From contig CP154956.1 of the NCBI GenBank assembly GCA_039621445.1, forward strand, positions 68,806,349-68,870,348: DNA of 64,000 nucleotides. The letters are read 5' to 3'. The position numbers and the translations under genes are program-made. The DNA is from Euglena gracilis. Lineage: Eukaryota > Euglenida > Euglenophyceae > Euglenales. The notes beneath the pieces were generated by a model. It saw nothing but the letters and a program-made list of their open reading frames with translations, was not told the DNA's origin and made no database searches. This document shows positions 1 to 52,293 of the stretch, piece after piece (positions within the stretch are counted from its first letter, which is position 1; each line of letters opens with the position of its first letter).

Positions 1-2
1 TT

Positions 3-935
3 CCCCAGGGGGTCAAAGATCAAATTGTGGAGTTAAAAACGTTTTTGCAGCCAGGTGTGGGCAGAGCCTTTCAATCCCAGGCCTCGCAGGAACTGTTCTC
101 AGACAGCAGCACCTGGCAATGGGGGGGGCTGGACAAAAAGTCTGGTCAAAAGGTCCAGGATTTCTGGAGGGACCTGCATGTCCTTCACATCAATCAAAAA
201 GAATTGATGTCTGCAGTGGAAACTGTAAAGGCTTTGGCAAAACCAAAACAAACCATTGTTCTTCATGTGGACAGCCAGGTGGCAGTCAGTTATTTGACAA
301 AATGGGGAGGCAAAAAGCCATATTTAAATTCCATCCTAAAACCCCTTCTGTACCATTGCCAAGAAAGGCAAATCAACCTGCAAGTGGTTTGGGTTCCCAC
401 AAAAGAACAATTGGCAGACTCCCTGACCAGGGAGCAAAAAGATCCAGGGGATTATACCCTGAACCTGACCATTTTTCACCTGATTCTGAAGTTTTTCAAA
501 AACCAGATCACCCCAGAGGTGGACATGTTTTGCACCCCCAGCAACAAAAAATTCCCCAAGTTCATTTGTCGATACCCCCACCAAGGGGCTTTGTTGGTGG
601 ATGCTCTGAAGGCAGATTTAAGGGGTCTCCCCCCAGTTTATGCCAACCCTCCCTGGAGCATCATTCCCCAATGGGTTCAGAGATTAATGTTAAACCCAGA
701 CCTAATTTGTCTGTTGATTGTACCCCACTGGGCTTCGACATCATGGTGGCGCCAATTAATGTCAATCAGGCAGCCAGGCAGCAAGGTTTTGCTAGTACCC
801 CCCCAGTGGGGTCTGTTCACCAACTGCTGGGGGGAGGAGATGCCCCCCCCAAGGTGGAATTTGGCCTGCTTGATTGTGTCAGGCAAATATTACAATCCCA
901 GGAAGTTTCGATGTCCAGTATCGATACTTACATAA
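3..935 (+). CDS. RNase H plus DIRS methyltransferase-like domain (partial polyprotein)
   Basis: The frame is open from the window edge to a stop at 933-935. RNase H acidic positions are visible: Asp at 102-104 (SDSS then QWGG), Glu at 201-203 (NQKEL), Asp at 270-272 (HVDSQ), and the ADSLTR motif with Asp at 417-419. RNase H degrades the RNA of the RNA-DNA hybrid during reverse transcription. From about 510 the protein continues with VDMFCTPSNKKFPKF, YANPPWSIIP and LLIVPHWASTSWW, the pattern of the methyltransferase-like domain following RNase H in DIRS elements. The role of that domain is unknown. No initiation codon is expected because the piece is 5'-truncated by the window. The 3' end overlaps the recombinase frame by about 25 bp, as is usual in this group. 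Confidence 0.82.
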   Translation, partial: PQGVKDQIVELKTFLQPGVGRAFQSQASQELFSDSSTWQWGGLDKKSGQKVQDFWRDLHVLHINQKELMSAVETVKALAKPKQTIVLHVDSQVAVSYLTKWGGKKPYLNSILKPLLYHCQERQINLQVVWVPTKEQLADSLTREQKDPGDYTLNLTIFHLILKFFKNQITPEVDMFCTPSNKKFPKFICRYPHQGALLVDALKADLRGLPPVYANPPWSIIPQWVQRLMLNPDLICLLIVPHWASTSWWRQLMSIRQPGSKVLLVPPQWGLFTNCWGEEMPPPRWNLACLIVSGKYYNPRKFRCPVSILT

Positions 936-2473
936 AAAATCTGGGAAATGTCAAAAGATATGACTCAGCCTTCAGGGCATTGGTGGGTCAATTATTGCAC
1001 AAAGGGGTGCCTCTGCAGCAGTGCACTGTCCCCAAGATGGCTGAAGCCATCCTTGATCTTGCTGTTCATAGCATCAATACTGCACGAAATGCATATGCAG
1101 CAGCCTTATTACTCCCAGGGTTTGGGTCTTTGAGGTTCTCACCCTTCTGGCTCCTTTGAAAAGGAAGTGGAATGCCAATGTCTGCAAGTATGCCCACTTT
1201 TGGGACCCCACTGATTTCCTAGAAAACATCATGAGGAATTCCACACCCCTCTCAGACCTATCTGTGAAAGAGCTCAGAAACAGACTCATCATCTGTTGGA
1301 GGCTTTTGGCCCTCCACAGGGGGGTTGATTTAGCCAGGACACAGCGAAAAATCAGTTTCGTGGGAGAAAAAATTTTCATTTTATTGCAAAGGAAAGGGTG
1401 GCAATTCCCAAAATGGGAAGAGATTTTGAATTTGCCACACACCCCCCTCATCAGCCCATGGCATTTATTGAAAGAATATGTGGAAAGGACAGCCCACATG
1501 GTTGGGCACAAAAATAATTTGTTGTGGTCTTTGGATGGTAAAAGACCTTTGACATCAGAAAGGGTGAATTCCCTAACCAAAGAAATTCTGCAAGAGGGGG
1601 GGGGTGGACACCACCCACTGGAAACCCCACAGCACCAGAGGGGCTGGGGTCTTATGGTGGAAAAATGCTGGTTTGCAAGTGGAAGAAGTCCAGCAGCTGG
1701 GTCAGTGGAAAAATTTTGGTGCCTTCCAAGCTCATTATTTGAGGCTGGGAGTCGTGTCAAAAATTCAAAATATTATGGCCCAAAGGGGGGTGCACAGTAC
1801 CTCACCATCTCGCAGTGCGGAGCCCGAATGGTCTCGGACTCCCACGACAGAGGAAGGGGGAGGAAGGGACCAAGAGGGCGAAGCACAAGAAGATGGTGAG
1901 CCCAACCCCCCCACCCAAAAAATCAGCAGAAAAAGAAAAACATCCCAACCAGAAAGGGGGCCCCCAACCAAGCAGCCCCAACCACCCACCCAGAAACACA
2001 GAAAGAGACCACCATCCCCATCAGGGGGGGGGGGCCCCCCACCAAGCGACCATGGGAGAGGGGGGGGGCGGGGCCACGGCGGTTCCACTTCGCCAAGGTG
2101 TCGGACGAGGCCTCATCATCGCCAACTCCGGCAACAAAGGCGCAGTAGTAAGAGCACCCCCCGCGCACGCACAAACACACCAGAACAAAACAGCCGGCAA
2201 GGAAAGCAGGACCTCACCATCTTCTTGTGCTTCGCCCTCTTGGTCCCTTCCTCCCCCTTCCTCTGTCGTGGGAGTCCGAAACTTCTGTTTTCTGGGCCTT
2301 CTGGCCACAGTGGTCAAAGGGCCGTGGAGGTCACTGGAGGGGGTTTTGGTCCGGGAAATTTCTGGGGTGGGGGTCTTGGCGGGAAGAACGGCCACGGTTT
2401 GCCACGTGTCGACCGCGTCTCCAACTTCTCCAGCTGCTGCGGCCACTGCTCCAGGTCTTCCGCGCCCATGTAA
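911..2473 (+). pseudogene. DIRS tyrosine recombinase, frameshifted
   Basis: An ATG at 911 begins a core-binding domain (TYIKNLGNVKRYDSAF, then YAAALLLPGF). Reading then shifts near 1125 to another frame (LKRKWNANV, CKYAHFWDP) that carries the first catalytic Arg in LALHRGVDLA (1318-1320). It shifts back at the ten-G run near 1595-1604 to the frame with the HxxR box (HSTR, 1628-1639) and the nucleophile Tyr in AHYLRL (1736-1738). Such enzymes insert the circular DNA intermediate. Past about 1790 the frame stays open through an Arg/Pro/Gln-rich low-complexity tail to 2473, probably not conserved protein. Two shifts are needed to read the enzyme. The second lies at a G homopolymer, so a base-calling error is possible there. 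Confidence 0.75.
1836..2277. repeat. Perfect 65-bp inverted repeat pair
   Basis: Positions 1836-1900 and 2213-2277 are exact reverse complements, each 65 bp (arm starts GGACTCCCACGACAG). The 312-bp loop is C/G-run rich. DIRS elements carry inverted terminal repeats and an internal complementary region used to circularise the DNA intermediate. Placement just 3' of the recombinase fits that role, but only this pair is visible. Confidence 0.8.
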
Positions 2474-2479
2474 TTCAAA

Positions 2480-3006
2480 TTCCTGCCCCAATGCGTTGAT
2501 CATTGAAGTCAAATTTGAAAATTGATGATTGACTTTTGAGTTGGTGTTCGTCTGGTTCGTGCCCTCTGGATATACTGACTTCTTTTCCTGGTCCTTCTAC
2601 GTCCGTGAAGTCTTTTCTTTCCGTCTTGGTTGTCGAAGGGCAATTTAAGAGTCAGCCAACGCCAGCGAAAAGGCACTAAGCGGGGCCGCCAAAACAATCA
2701 CAACAAACGAGCAAGGCATGGCCTCACAAGGGCAAAGTGCGGAGTCCGAGGTGTCCCAAACTAATTTTTTTTTGTGAATGCGGGTCTTCCGCAAAAGGGG
2801 TAGTTGACCCCGCTCCCCGTGCCCCTGGCCTGCCCCCTATTCCGATGAAAAACTCCACCAGAATTTTTCTGTTCATTGCCTTCATTGAACCGTTTAAACG
2901 AAACCATTTTTATGGACATGCCAGGGAAAGCAAACACAAGCGCTGGTCAGGGGTTTCAGGGGTTGCCTTCCAAATGTGGCCACTGCGTTGGCGGGGTGGG
3001 GGTGGG
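2480..3006. other. No gene recognised
   Basis: Unique-looking sequence between the DIRS tail and the first short transposon. No domain-bearing frame or obvious repeat was found. Confidence 0.5.
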
Positions 3007-3088
3007 CAGGGTTTGATATAAGGGCAGGTGGTGGTCCCCACAATCAACACCCCTTGAAACTGTGCCACCCTCCTCGTAATCAACCCTG
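3007..3088. mobile_element. 82-bp hAT-like MITE, CAGGGTTTGATATAAGG family
   Basis: Starts CAGGGTTTGATATAAGG and ends with the diverged reverse complement TAATCAACCCTG. The 8-bp flanks are GGGGTGGG (2999-3006) and GGGATGGG (3089-3096), a 7/8 match. The terminus is the same as in the larger elements at 24485 and 44418. It looks like a minimal deletion derivative. Confidence 0.55.
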
Positions 3089-3489
3089 GGGATGGGCACT
3101 GCACTGCTATGCAATGCGAGGGAAACAGGCTTCGGCCTTCAGAGGGCACAGATTGACCAAGCGGTCAGCAGGGGTTCCAAATGGATGGCAGAGAAGGAGG
3201 CAACTGTGGAGCCCATTCCAGCAGAACACTTGGCATTACTTTGCACACATCACACAGACAGGGGCTTGCACCTGCGTAATGATGCAAACTTCCGCTTGAG
3301 GAATTTGCTGTAGGTGTGTGTCGAGATCCAATCAAATCAAAAAAAAATCAAAGAAAACCCTGGGATCAAACTTCTGGTATGGGATGGATACTCGTCTCAA
3401 AAATGTACAATAAGCCAGCAGAATATCACAGCGCCGGTGAAGGGATGCAAGCAGGGACAATTGGGTGAGCTGTGGGGGGGGGCTGGGGT
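3089..3489. other. No gene recognised
   Basis: Short open frames only. No family resemblance was seen. Confidence 0.5.
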
Positions 3490-3715
3490 CAGGGGTTTTT
3501 TTAAGACCGGGGGGGGCCCAGGGGGGGGGTCCCAGGGGACCCACAAAAAATGGCCGAAAAATTGCGAAAAGTGCTAAAAATAGCTTTTTTTTTGGCGCCT
3601 GTGGCGCCGAAAAATATAACCCCCCCCCCCCGGGGGGACCCCCCCCCCCGGGGGGGGGGGGCTCGGCCGGACCCACCCACCCTACCCCCCCGGTCCACGA
3701 CTAAAAAAACCCCTG
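3490..3715. mobile_element. 226-bp hAT-like MITE with perfect 8-bp target duplication
   Basis: Begins CAGGGGTTTTTTTAAGACC and ends with the near reverse complement GACTAAAAAAACCCCTG. The flanks are identical octamers, GCTGGGGT at 3482-3489 and 3716-3723. The interior is long C and G runs plus a hairpin GGCGCC-tgt-GGCGCC in an A/T context. Eight-base duplications and CAGGG ends are the hAT superfamily signature. It is non-coding and so would depend on a transposase elsewhere. Confidence 0.85.
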
Positions 3716-3723
3716 GCTGGGGT

Positions 3724-4443
3724 GCCACAAAGAACACAGGGGGCATCCAGAACACGGATCCCATGCAGCACACTGGGGTGAGCGGCGAGGACCGAATCTC
3801 TCCGCAGTGCCGACTAATATGGGCCGGTTTGAAAAAAGGTCAGGAGTCAGTGTGGAAAAGATCTAAGGCACTTCCAAGTTGCAGAGAGCTGCACCTGAGA
3901 TTTGCCAATTCAAAAAGCAAAACCTCAAACCGACCGTTGGAGTGGAAAGCAAGCAGAGGCATTTGAATTGTTGGGGCATCGTCCAAACTGGTGCAGTCGA
4001 GCAGCTCGCAAGTGGCCACTGCCACGTTTCATCGGCAGGACTGGTCTTAGGTGGCCTAACTCGCACTTAGCTTTGAAAGTGACTGTAAATTTGTGCCGAC
4101 GCGCAAATCCAAAAAAAAATTCTGTTTTCGAACACTGTGGCCTAAGACTCAGGACAGTCTGAAATAGTGTCTCCCTGCACCCTGGGGATGAAAACAACAA
4201 CATGGAACTCCACGGTCTGCTGGCACAGCGTTCCCGGGGCCCAGTGTGCATGAACACAAAGCGCTGGGTGATGAAACGAGGGGACTCCATTGTGCATTTG
4301 CGCTTTGGCGCTTTTTTTTCATTACAAAAATTAAGCCATTTGTGCTTTGGCGCAAATTTTTTACTTTTTTGTATTTCAACATGTGGGTGACCATTGCCGC
4401 ACTTGCACAATGATAACAACTTTTGTGTCAACGTGTGTTTCCA
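3724..4443. other. No gene recognised
   Basis: Contains several GCGCTTTGGCGC/GCGCAAA palindromic motifs near 4300-4360 that recur in the foldback repeats to the right. No coding similarity was seen. Confidence 0.5.
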
Positions 4444-4836
4444 TTGCGCCAAAACGCAATGGGCAGGCTCATGAAGAATGGAAATTTAAGAGTTATATTG
4501 CGCCAAAGCGCAAATAGAAATACAATTTTTAAAATTGCAAAAGCAACATGGCTTGCGCCGAAGCGCAAATATAACTGTTTAAACTTATCTCACAATGCAG
4601 GGAGAGAACGGCCCTGGTAGAGTAAGAACACCAGAGGGGATAGAGCAGAAAAATGTAGTACAGGTGGACGGAAGCCTACTCTCAGTCACGTTGACTTAAA
4701 ATTGGTCAACATTGCGCGTCGGCGCAAGAGCCACGTTGGTTTTACAGTTTTAAAAATGCATTTCTATTGCGCTTTGGCGCAATATAACTCTTAAATTTCC
4801 ATTTTGCATAAGCCTGCCCATTGCACTATGGCGCAA
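4444..4836. repeat. Foldback repeat A (arms about 125 bp)
   Basis: 4444-4569 and 4711-4836 are inverted copies of each other with scattered substitutions. Each arm contains smaller palindromes of the form TTGCGC(CAAA)GCGCAA. The transcript would form a long hairpin with smaller hairpins inside. No coding capacity was seen. Confidence 0.75.
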
Positions 4837-5285
4837 CAGCCATCAATTTTTATTTTCTATTTTCATCACTGCCGGTGGAGAGAGCAGTCAGCATCTCATC
4901 ACCAGAGCGGACGGAGCTCAGGTGGAGTGAAACCTTGCCTGGGACAGGAAGCCAACCCTGTGTGTGCTCCCCTGATGGTGCTTACACAGTCCGGGTGTAA
5001 TTTGGCCCTTTTTGTTGCTTTTTTTTTTAGGCTCTGCGATGTGTCCGTTAAAGGTTGCCTGCTGAGGCGTCCAGAGGGTGGACCCTGCATGCACATTGTG
5101 AAAAATTGGAAAAAATGGCATATCACAGAGTTGTGGTCCCTGGGTGCTTGAAGTGCGAGGAGTGGTACAGTGGGAACCACCCGGGTGGGGGGGTTGGGGG
5201 GATTGAAGGCAAGCCCATGGACCTGTCCCAACGTCTGGTGAACAACTCCAGGCCCCACTGCCGGAAACAGAAGGCAATGGTTATG
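4837..5285. other. No gene recognised
   Basis: Between two foldbacks. There are short frames without recognisable domains. Confidence 0.45.
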
Positions 5286-5659
5286 GACATTGCGCTAAAG
5301 CGCAAATTAAAACAGAAGCCCCCTGAGCTTATGGGTGTCCATCTGATATGTTACGGTGTGTTGGGGGCCCCTCTCTGCATGGCCAGTGTGCGGGCTTGGT
5401 GAGGAAATACATTGCGCCGAAGCGCAAAACATCATGCAAAAAATGAGAAGTGCAAACAAACGACTGATGTGTGATCTGAATGATCAAGCAGTGCATTACG
5501 TCAAGCAGGCATGTCCATTGCGCTTCGGCGCAATGTATTTCCTCACCAAGCCCGCACACTGGCCATGCAGAGAGGGGCCCCCAACACACCGTAACACATC
5601 AGAGGGAATCCCATAAGCTCAGAGGGCTTCTGTTTTAACTTGTGCTTAAGCGCAATGTC
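5286..5659. repeat. Foldback repeat B (arms about 143 bp, nearly perfect)
   Basis: 5286-5428 and 5517-5659 are near-exact reverse complements around a loop of about 88 bp. Each arm end carries a TTGCGC-GCGCAA palindrome like those in foldback A, so the two belong to one family. A long hairpin of this kind could be a young foldback transposon or a small-RNA source. Confidence 0.8.
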
Positions 5660-6769
5660 GTTTCAAAAAGCAGATGTATTTGAATGCGTTCGTGCTGTGT
5701 GAGAAGGTGGGCGACAGAGGAGAATGATGAGGGGGGTTTGAGCGCTGCTGTGCCCAAAGCTGGGTTGGTGATTTTCAAATATTCAGGCACTAGGGAGGGA
5801 GTGGCTGTTCGAATAAGACAAATCGTGAGCGGTGGGCTGTGGAGCCTCAATAACCTTGCACTCGGTGCACGGAGTAGGGTTTTTGGGATGTTGACAGAAA
5901 GACCTGTTTTGGCTGAACCATGTCCTCCATCTGCCCGGTGTGATGTGGCTGTCTGGTGAGTTGCAATTACCGAAAAAAAAATGTGTCAACATGTCTTCCC
6001 TTCTCCGCCGTTGTTAATGGACCATTTCGATTTCTCAATTCCATTCGTTCATCCCCAAAGTTGTGTGCTTCAAATCCTGGGTGAGGAAAGGGGGGTGACG
6101 AGCTTCTGTAAAACACCTTTTCGGCGCCCAAAACTGTTTCCTTGGCTGTGACTCCCAGGGTTCATCTGGTGCCTGTTATTTTCCAAACAGGTATTTTCCG
6201 ACTTTCAAAAGTCGGCCAAAAAGAAGGGCCCCTCAGGCATGCTTAACTACGAGGCAAATGGGAGGAATCTCTGGCACTGGCAGTTGGACTCACAACACAC
6301 AGGACAAGACACGTCTGGATATCAAGTAGTTGGTGGTTGCTTTTACACACCAGGGGAGAGAGTAGAGGCTTCAAAAATGAGGGACTCGCAACGGGGGTTT
6401 TGGCACTTTTTGGGAAAATCACGTGTCCCGGCGGTCAAACCCAGGGTTTTGAACCTTTTTCAAAATGGTGCACAGGCTGAAAAACACCAAAATTGGGCCT
6501 GTTCCCCAGGTCCCAACATCGGAAAATGATGCACATACCACCGAGGAGGGTCTCCGCGGAACCAGAGGGTCAAAAGGATGGGTTCTACCAACGGGTTTCA
6601 AAAAGTTTGAAAATTTGCGCCAAAGCGCACGCTAAAAATAAAAACCTTAAATGCGAGTTAGGCCGCCTAAGCTGGTGGACAGAGAAGCAGTACACACACA
6701 TCGCTGTTATGGAGAAGGAGCAGGGGTGGGGGTGGGAGCAAAGGGAGGGTTGGCGGCAGGCATCATTTT
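5660..6769. other. No gene recognised
   Basis: No repeat family or domain-bearing frame was identified beyond the 3' end of the minus-strand protease gene. Confidence 0.45.
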
Positions 6770-7052
6770 TTAAAAGCCCCGAAAAAACCTGAAAAACCAC
6801 ATTTTTTTCACCTTTACACCTGAAATGCCTTAAAATTCCTGAAAATGCCTTGTCTATCCTGCCATTGTCTATCCTACCAAGACTCAAAATATATTTTTTA
6901 CTTTTCTTTTTTGATTTTGGACCATATCTAAAAACTATAAAAAAAAGTCGGTTCGATGCCTGCACCACTCTTGGAATGCCATGGAAAATAACGGTGGTGC
7001 GAAAAAAACTTTGAAATGACTTAAAAACACTTTAACTATGCCTGAAAATGGT

Positions 7053-48102
<41,050 letters not shown>

Positions 48103-48749
48103 CTGCGATGGGTTGATCGTCATGATTAGTGTGGGATTCTTCTTCAGTGTACGGAACACACCAACTATGTAACAATCACCTTAAAAAAAAGACAATCGCA
48201 TTAAAAAAAACGACAGCCTGCCTGTCATTGCTGCATAGCATTATCTGCAAATCCATCCAATATTTCATGTCGAGAAAAAATGTCCAGGTACTTTTGTGCA
48301 CTCAACATTATGGCCATGAAATTGTGAAATACTTTGGCACTTCGTCAAATTTGATTTCCCATCCAAAATACAGAAATGAACCCCAGCCCACAATTTGGGT
48401 GCAGGGATGGTTCTTCTCTGTGGGTGCATGACAATTTCACAATCATTTTTTGAATTAATTTGTCTTTTGTGTGAAATTTGACAACCCTTGAATGCGCCCC
48501 CCCCCCCAAAGACGTGGAGAAGGTACGGGGAAAAAAGAATGACCCCATCATTTTTGGTTCAGACTGCAATTAAAGAACACATGCCCAAACATATTTAAAA
48601 AGCATTGCTCCAATTGAAAAATTGGATTCATCTGTTGTCATAGGGGCTGGAAGGGGGGGCAAACACCTCCAGACACTTGGCATTTTGGTGGTTTTGTCAG
48701 GATTTGTCGGGGTTTGAACACTGATGGTCCTGGCCACATGATTTTGGAA
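48103..48749. other. Innermost palindrome arm, no exon recognised
   Basis: Upstream intron of the Walker A exon. It was checked for the KDVAG...FLKNP, membrane and intermembrane segments of m-AAA proteases on the minus strand, and none was seen. Confidence 0.6.
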
Positions 48750-49233
48750 GGCAGCAAAAAAAGGCCAAAAGTTGGCAAAGTGACCAACAACCGTCCCAAA
48801 AAAAAAGCAACCCAGAAGTGGCCAAAAGTGATTGTATGATGACTGGAAGTGGTAAAAATTGCCAAATGTGGCTGCAAAAAAGGCCGAAAAGTGGCAAAGG
48901 TGGCCAAAAGTGGGCAACAGTGGCCAAAAGCAGTTAAAAGGAAGCAGCAATGCAGTAAAGCAGCAAAAAAAAGTGGTCAAAATGGCTTAAAAGTGGCAAA
49001 CGTGGGCAAAATTGGCCAAAAGCAGCCAAAAAAGTGGGCAAGGGAAATGATGGTCTAAAGTCACCAAACGCTGAAATCGGCTTAAAACAGGCCAAAGTGG
49101 GCAAAAGTGTCAAAGGCCAAAAGCGGTTAAAAGTGGCCAACAGTGGCCTGAATTTGGCCAACAGTGGGCAAAATGGCTAAAAGTGTGCAAAACAAAAGGG
49201 ATTAAAAGTCGTCATTTGCCTCAGATCAAATCT
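48750..49233. repeat. Palindrome spacer of GTGGCCAAAAG words
   Basis: 484 bp of irregular near-tandem words around AGTGGCCAAAAGTGGGCAA, all in one orientation, so it is not part of the symmetry. The arms match up to 48749/49234 and differ at the next base. Confidence 0.9.
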
Positions 49234-49880
49234 TTCCAAAATCATGTGGCCAGGACCATCAGTGTTCAAACCCCGACAAATCCTGACAAAACCACCAAAA
49301 TGCCAAGTGTCTGGAGGTGTTTGCCCCCCCTTCCAGCCCCTATGACAACAGATGAATCCAATTTTTCAATTGGAGCAATGCTTTTTAAATATGTTTGGGC
49401 ATGTGTTCTTTAATTGCAGTCTGAACCAAAAATGATGGGGTCATTCTTTTTTCCCCGTACCTTCTCCACGTCTTTGGGGGGGGGGGCGCATTCAAGGGTT
49501 GTCAAATTTCACACAAAAGACAAATTAATTCAAAAAATGATTGTGAAATTGTCATGCACCCACAGAGAAGAACCATCCCTGCACCCAAATTGTGGGCTGG
49601 GGTTCATTTCTGTATTTTGGATGGGAAATCAAATTTGACGAAGTGCCAAAGTATTTCACAATTTCATGGCCATAATGTTGAGTGCACAAAAGTACCTGGA
49701 CATTTTTTCTCGACATGAAATATTGGATGGATTTGCAGATAATGCTATGCAGCAATGACAGGCAGGCTGTCGTTTTTTTTAATGCGATTGTCTTTTTTTT
49801 AAGGTGATTGTTACATAGTTGGTGTGTTCCGTACACTGAAGAAGAATCCCACACTAATCATGACGATCAACCCATCGCAG

Positions 49881-49962
49881 GTATGAAGCGCTGGGGGCGC
49901 ACATCCCAAAAGGCTGTTTGCTGACGGGCCCACCTGGGGTGGGGAAGACCTTGCTGGCCAAG
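49881..49962 (+). pseudogene. AFG3: m-AAA protease Walker A exon, mirrored copy
   Basis: Plus-strand copy of 48021-48102 with the same acceptor, donor and reading. The downstream gene copy lacks ten exons, so it is called a truncated pseudogene although the exon itself is intact. Confidence 0.9.
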
Positions 49963-51702
49963 GTGCTCTCTGTCGCTGCTTCCCTGTGTGGATCCCTTCA
50001 ACTCCCAGGGGAGATCTCCGCTGAATGTGGTCAATGATTGAATTCAGGTTTAAGGCAGGGTTCAGTGTGGTGGTATGGTTTAATTGTTTAAAGTTTAAGT
50101 TTATTTTTAAGTGGGGATATTCCCCCCCCCAAGGTTCAATATGAGGAGGCCTCCTGGACCAGAGGGGTTTGGATCCCCCCCCCACCTGCCAAGGGGGTCC
50201 AGACTGACCTGGGGGGGGGGGTAGGTGCTGGGACATTGCCCCAAAAGTGCAATTGTCCTTCTGGCGCTCTGCATTTTTGGACAGATTTCCAATTATTCCA
50301 ATTCCAATTCCAATCCAAAAATTTTCCCCCAAAATTGGCATTTTAAGCCATTCAGGGTAGGGTCAAAATTTTTCGGCCAAGCGCAAAGCACAAAGCGCAG
50401 AAAATCGGTCACCCAGACTGCGCATTGTTTAGGTGCCCCCCCTTCTGGCAGAGGGGGGTCCTGGATGCCCCCACCTGCCAGGGGGTTCCTGACCTACCGG
50501 GGGGTTTCTTTGTGGTATTTTGCGCCAAAATTTTGGTTACCAGAATATTTTGAATCCTGGTGAAGGTTACGAGGCTCTGTGGAGCCTCTGCAGAGCCCCC
50601 CCAGCCTGGTTATTTGGGGAGGCTCTGCGGAGCCTCCCCCAGGTAACCAGTTTTATGATGAGTCCACCTCCCACCTCCTGCATTTCACCACATTGTTGAC
50701 CCCACGGATTTAAGAGCCTCTCGTTACAATCTATTTTGGGGGGATGCTTTTCACATTTTTGTCGCATTTTGTGCATTTTTTTGCGCATTTTTCTCAAGTT
50801 TTCCAAAAAAGTGCATTTTCCTGCCTTTTTGTGCATCTTTTCGCTTTTTGTATGGTGCATTTTTTGCTTTTTGGCACATTTTCTGTGATTTACCCAATTT
50901 TTCGCATTTTGACCATTTTTGAAATTCTTTCCATTTTTTAACATTTTTCGCACTTCTGTGATTTTTCCGTTTTCAGATTTTGCGCTTCTTTGCACATTTT
51001 TTTGCAGAAAATTTGGGAAAATTTTTTTCCCAAAAATGCACATTTTTTGCATTTTTGCGCATTTTTTTTTCAAGGCTGGGCTGGTACATTCCCCCCTGTC
51101 TGTAATAATAGTTGTTGTACAATATGACTCCTGTGCCCAGCGCTTGTTTTTTTTTTAATGGCAGAAAGTTCTTAAAGTTTTGTTTTCAATGGCGTAGTTT
51201 TTAAGGTTTGTTAAAAGATATTGTTGTTGTTGTTGTTTTCTTTCTGACTCTGTGGTCAGCTGTTTTTTTTTTGGGTTGGATTTCTTGCTGAGGTAGTGTG
51301 CAACAATGTGATAACATTGCAAAGAGTTTTCTGGCAGAACTGTTCACAGTCCAAGAAATACACAACGTCCAAAAGACATATTGTTTACCCATATGGAACA
51401 GCGTTTACCCGTGGAGATTGTGCTTGGTATACACAAAAGGTTGAGTTTTTTGAGTTTTTGGAGGGGGTGGTGGGGGGGTACCCCCCAGGCGCTTGGCCCC
51501 CCGGGCGCTTGGCCACCCCCCACTTCTTAACATGCAAACTTGGCCCCCTTAGGTTGGCCTTTTCTGTAAACTTGCAATCCTGGCCTTCAGTAAAATTTCT
51601 TTCCACAGAAAAATGAAAGCCGCCAGGGACGACTTTTTTGGCTGCAAACCATACAAATACTGATTTTTTGGCAACTTTTTTGAGACCGACACATGGGTTT
51701 TG

Positions 51703-52293
51703 GGCCAAAAATGGCGTGAAAATGAGCATTTTTCGACCCCCCCCCCCAGCACCCCGTTTTTGACCCGAAACCAGTTTGGGTCAAAAACGGGTGAAAAAAA
51801 GTCGAAAACAATCGAAAAAAATTTGCCCAAAATGATGTTTTTTGGGCCTCCCAGACCCGGCAAACCTGTTTTCGAGCCGAAAACGAGCGTTTTTCGACTC
51901 GCCAGCACCACATTTGGGCCGCCAACCCATTGATTTTATTGACTTTGGGTCAAAAACCGGGTCAAAAAAGTTGAAAAAAATCTAAGAAGAATTTTGCCCG
52001 AAACGATGTTTTTTGGCCTCCCAGACCCGGAAAAACTGTTTTTGAGTGGTCGAAAAACGTTCATCTTCGGCTCAAAAAAAAACAGGTTTTCTGGGTCCGG
52101 GAGGCCCAAAAAAATCATTTCAGGCAAAAAAAAATTCGATTTTTTTCGAATTTTTTGACCCGGTTGGCGGCTGGGCGTATTTGGGCACTGGCGGGTTGAA
52201 AAATGCTCATTTTCGGCTCAAAAACTGTTCCCGGTCCGGGAGGCCCAAAAAACATCGTTTCGGGCATCGTTTCGGACGTTTTGTCAGGCCGAC
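51703..52293. repeat. 163-bp-type tandem repeat (right arm)
   Basis: Mirror of 45690-46280. Confidence 0.75.

Larger units (their letters stand above)
1..2277 (+). mobile_element. DIRS-type tyrosine-recombinase retrotransposon, 3' part
   Basis: The window opens inside the element. In order it shows an RNase H domain, a DIRS-specific methyltransferase-like domain, an overlapping tyrosine recombinase, and a perfect 65-bp inverted repeat pair downstream. This order is that of DIRS/Ngaro/PAT-group retroelements, which integrate with a tyrosine recombinase rather than a DDE integrase and carry inverted or split terminal repeats. The reverse transcriptase would lie upstream of the window. The right boundary is set at the end of the inverted repeat and is approximate. 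Frameshifts in the recombinase indicate a decayed copy, or homopolymer sequencing error. Confidence 0.8.

Noticed and set aside
1815-2525. Several Pro/Arg/Gly-rich frames of 160-290 codons
   Set aside because: They cross the DIRS inverted repeat and C/G runs in multiple overlapping frames on both strands, with no conserved motif.
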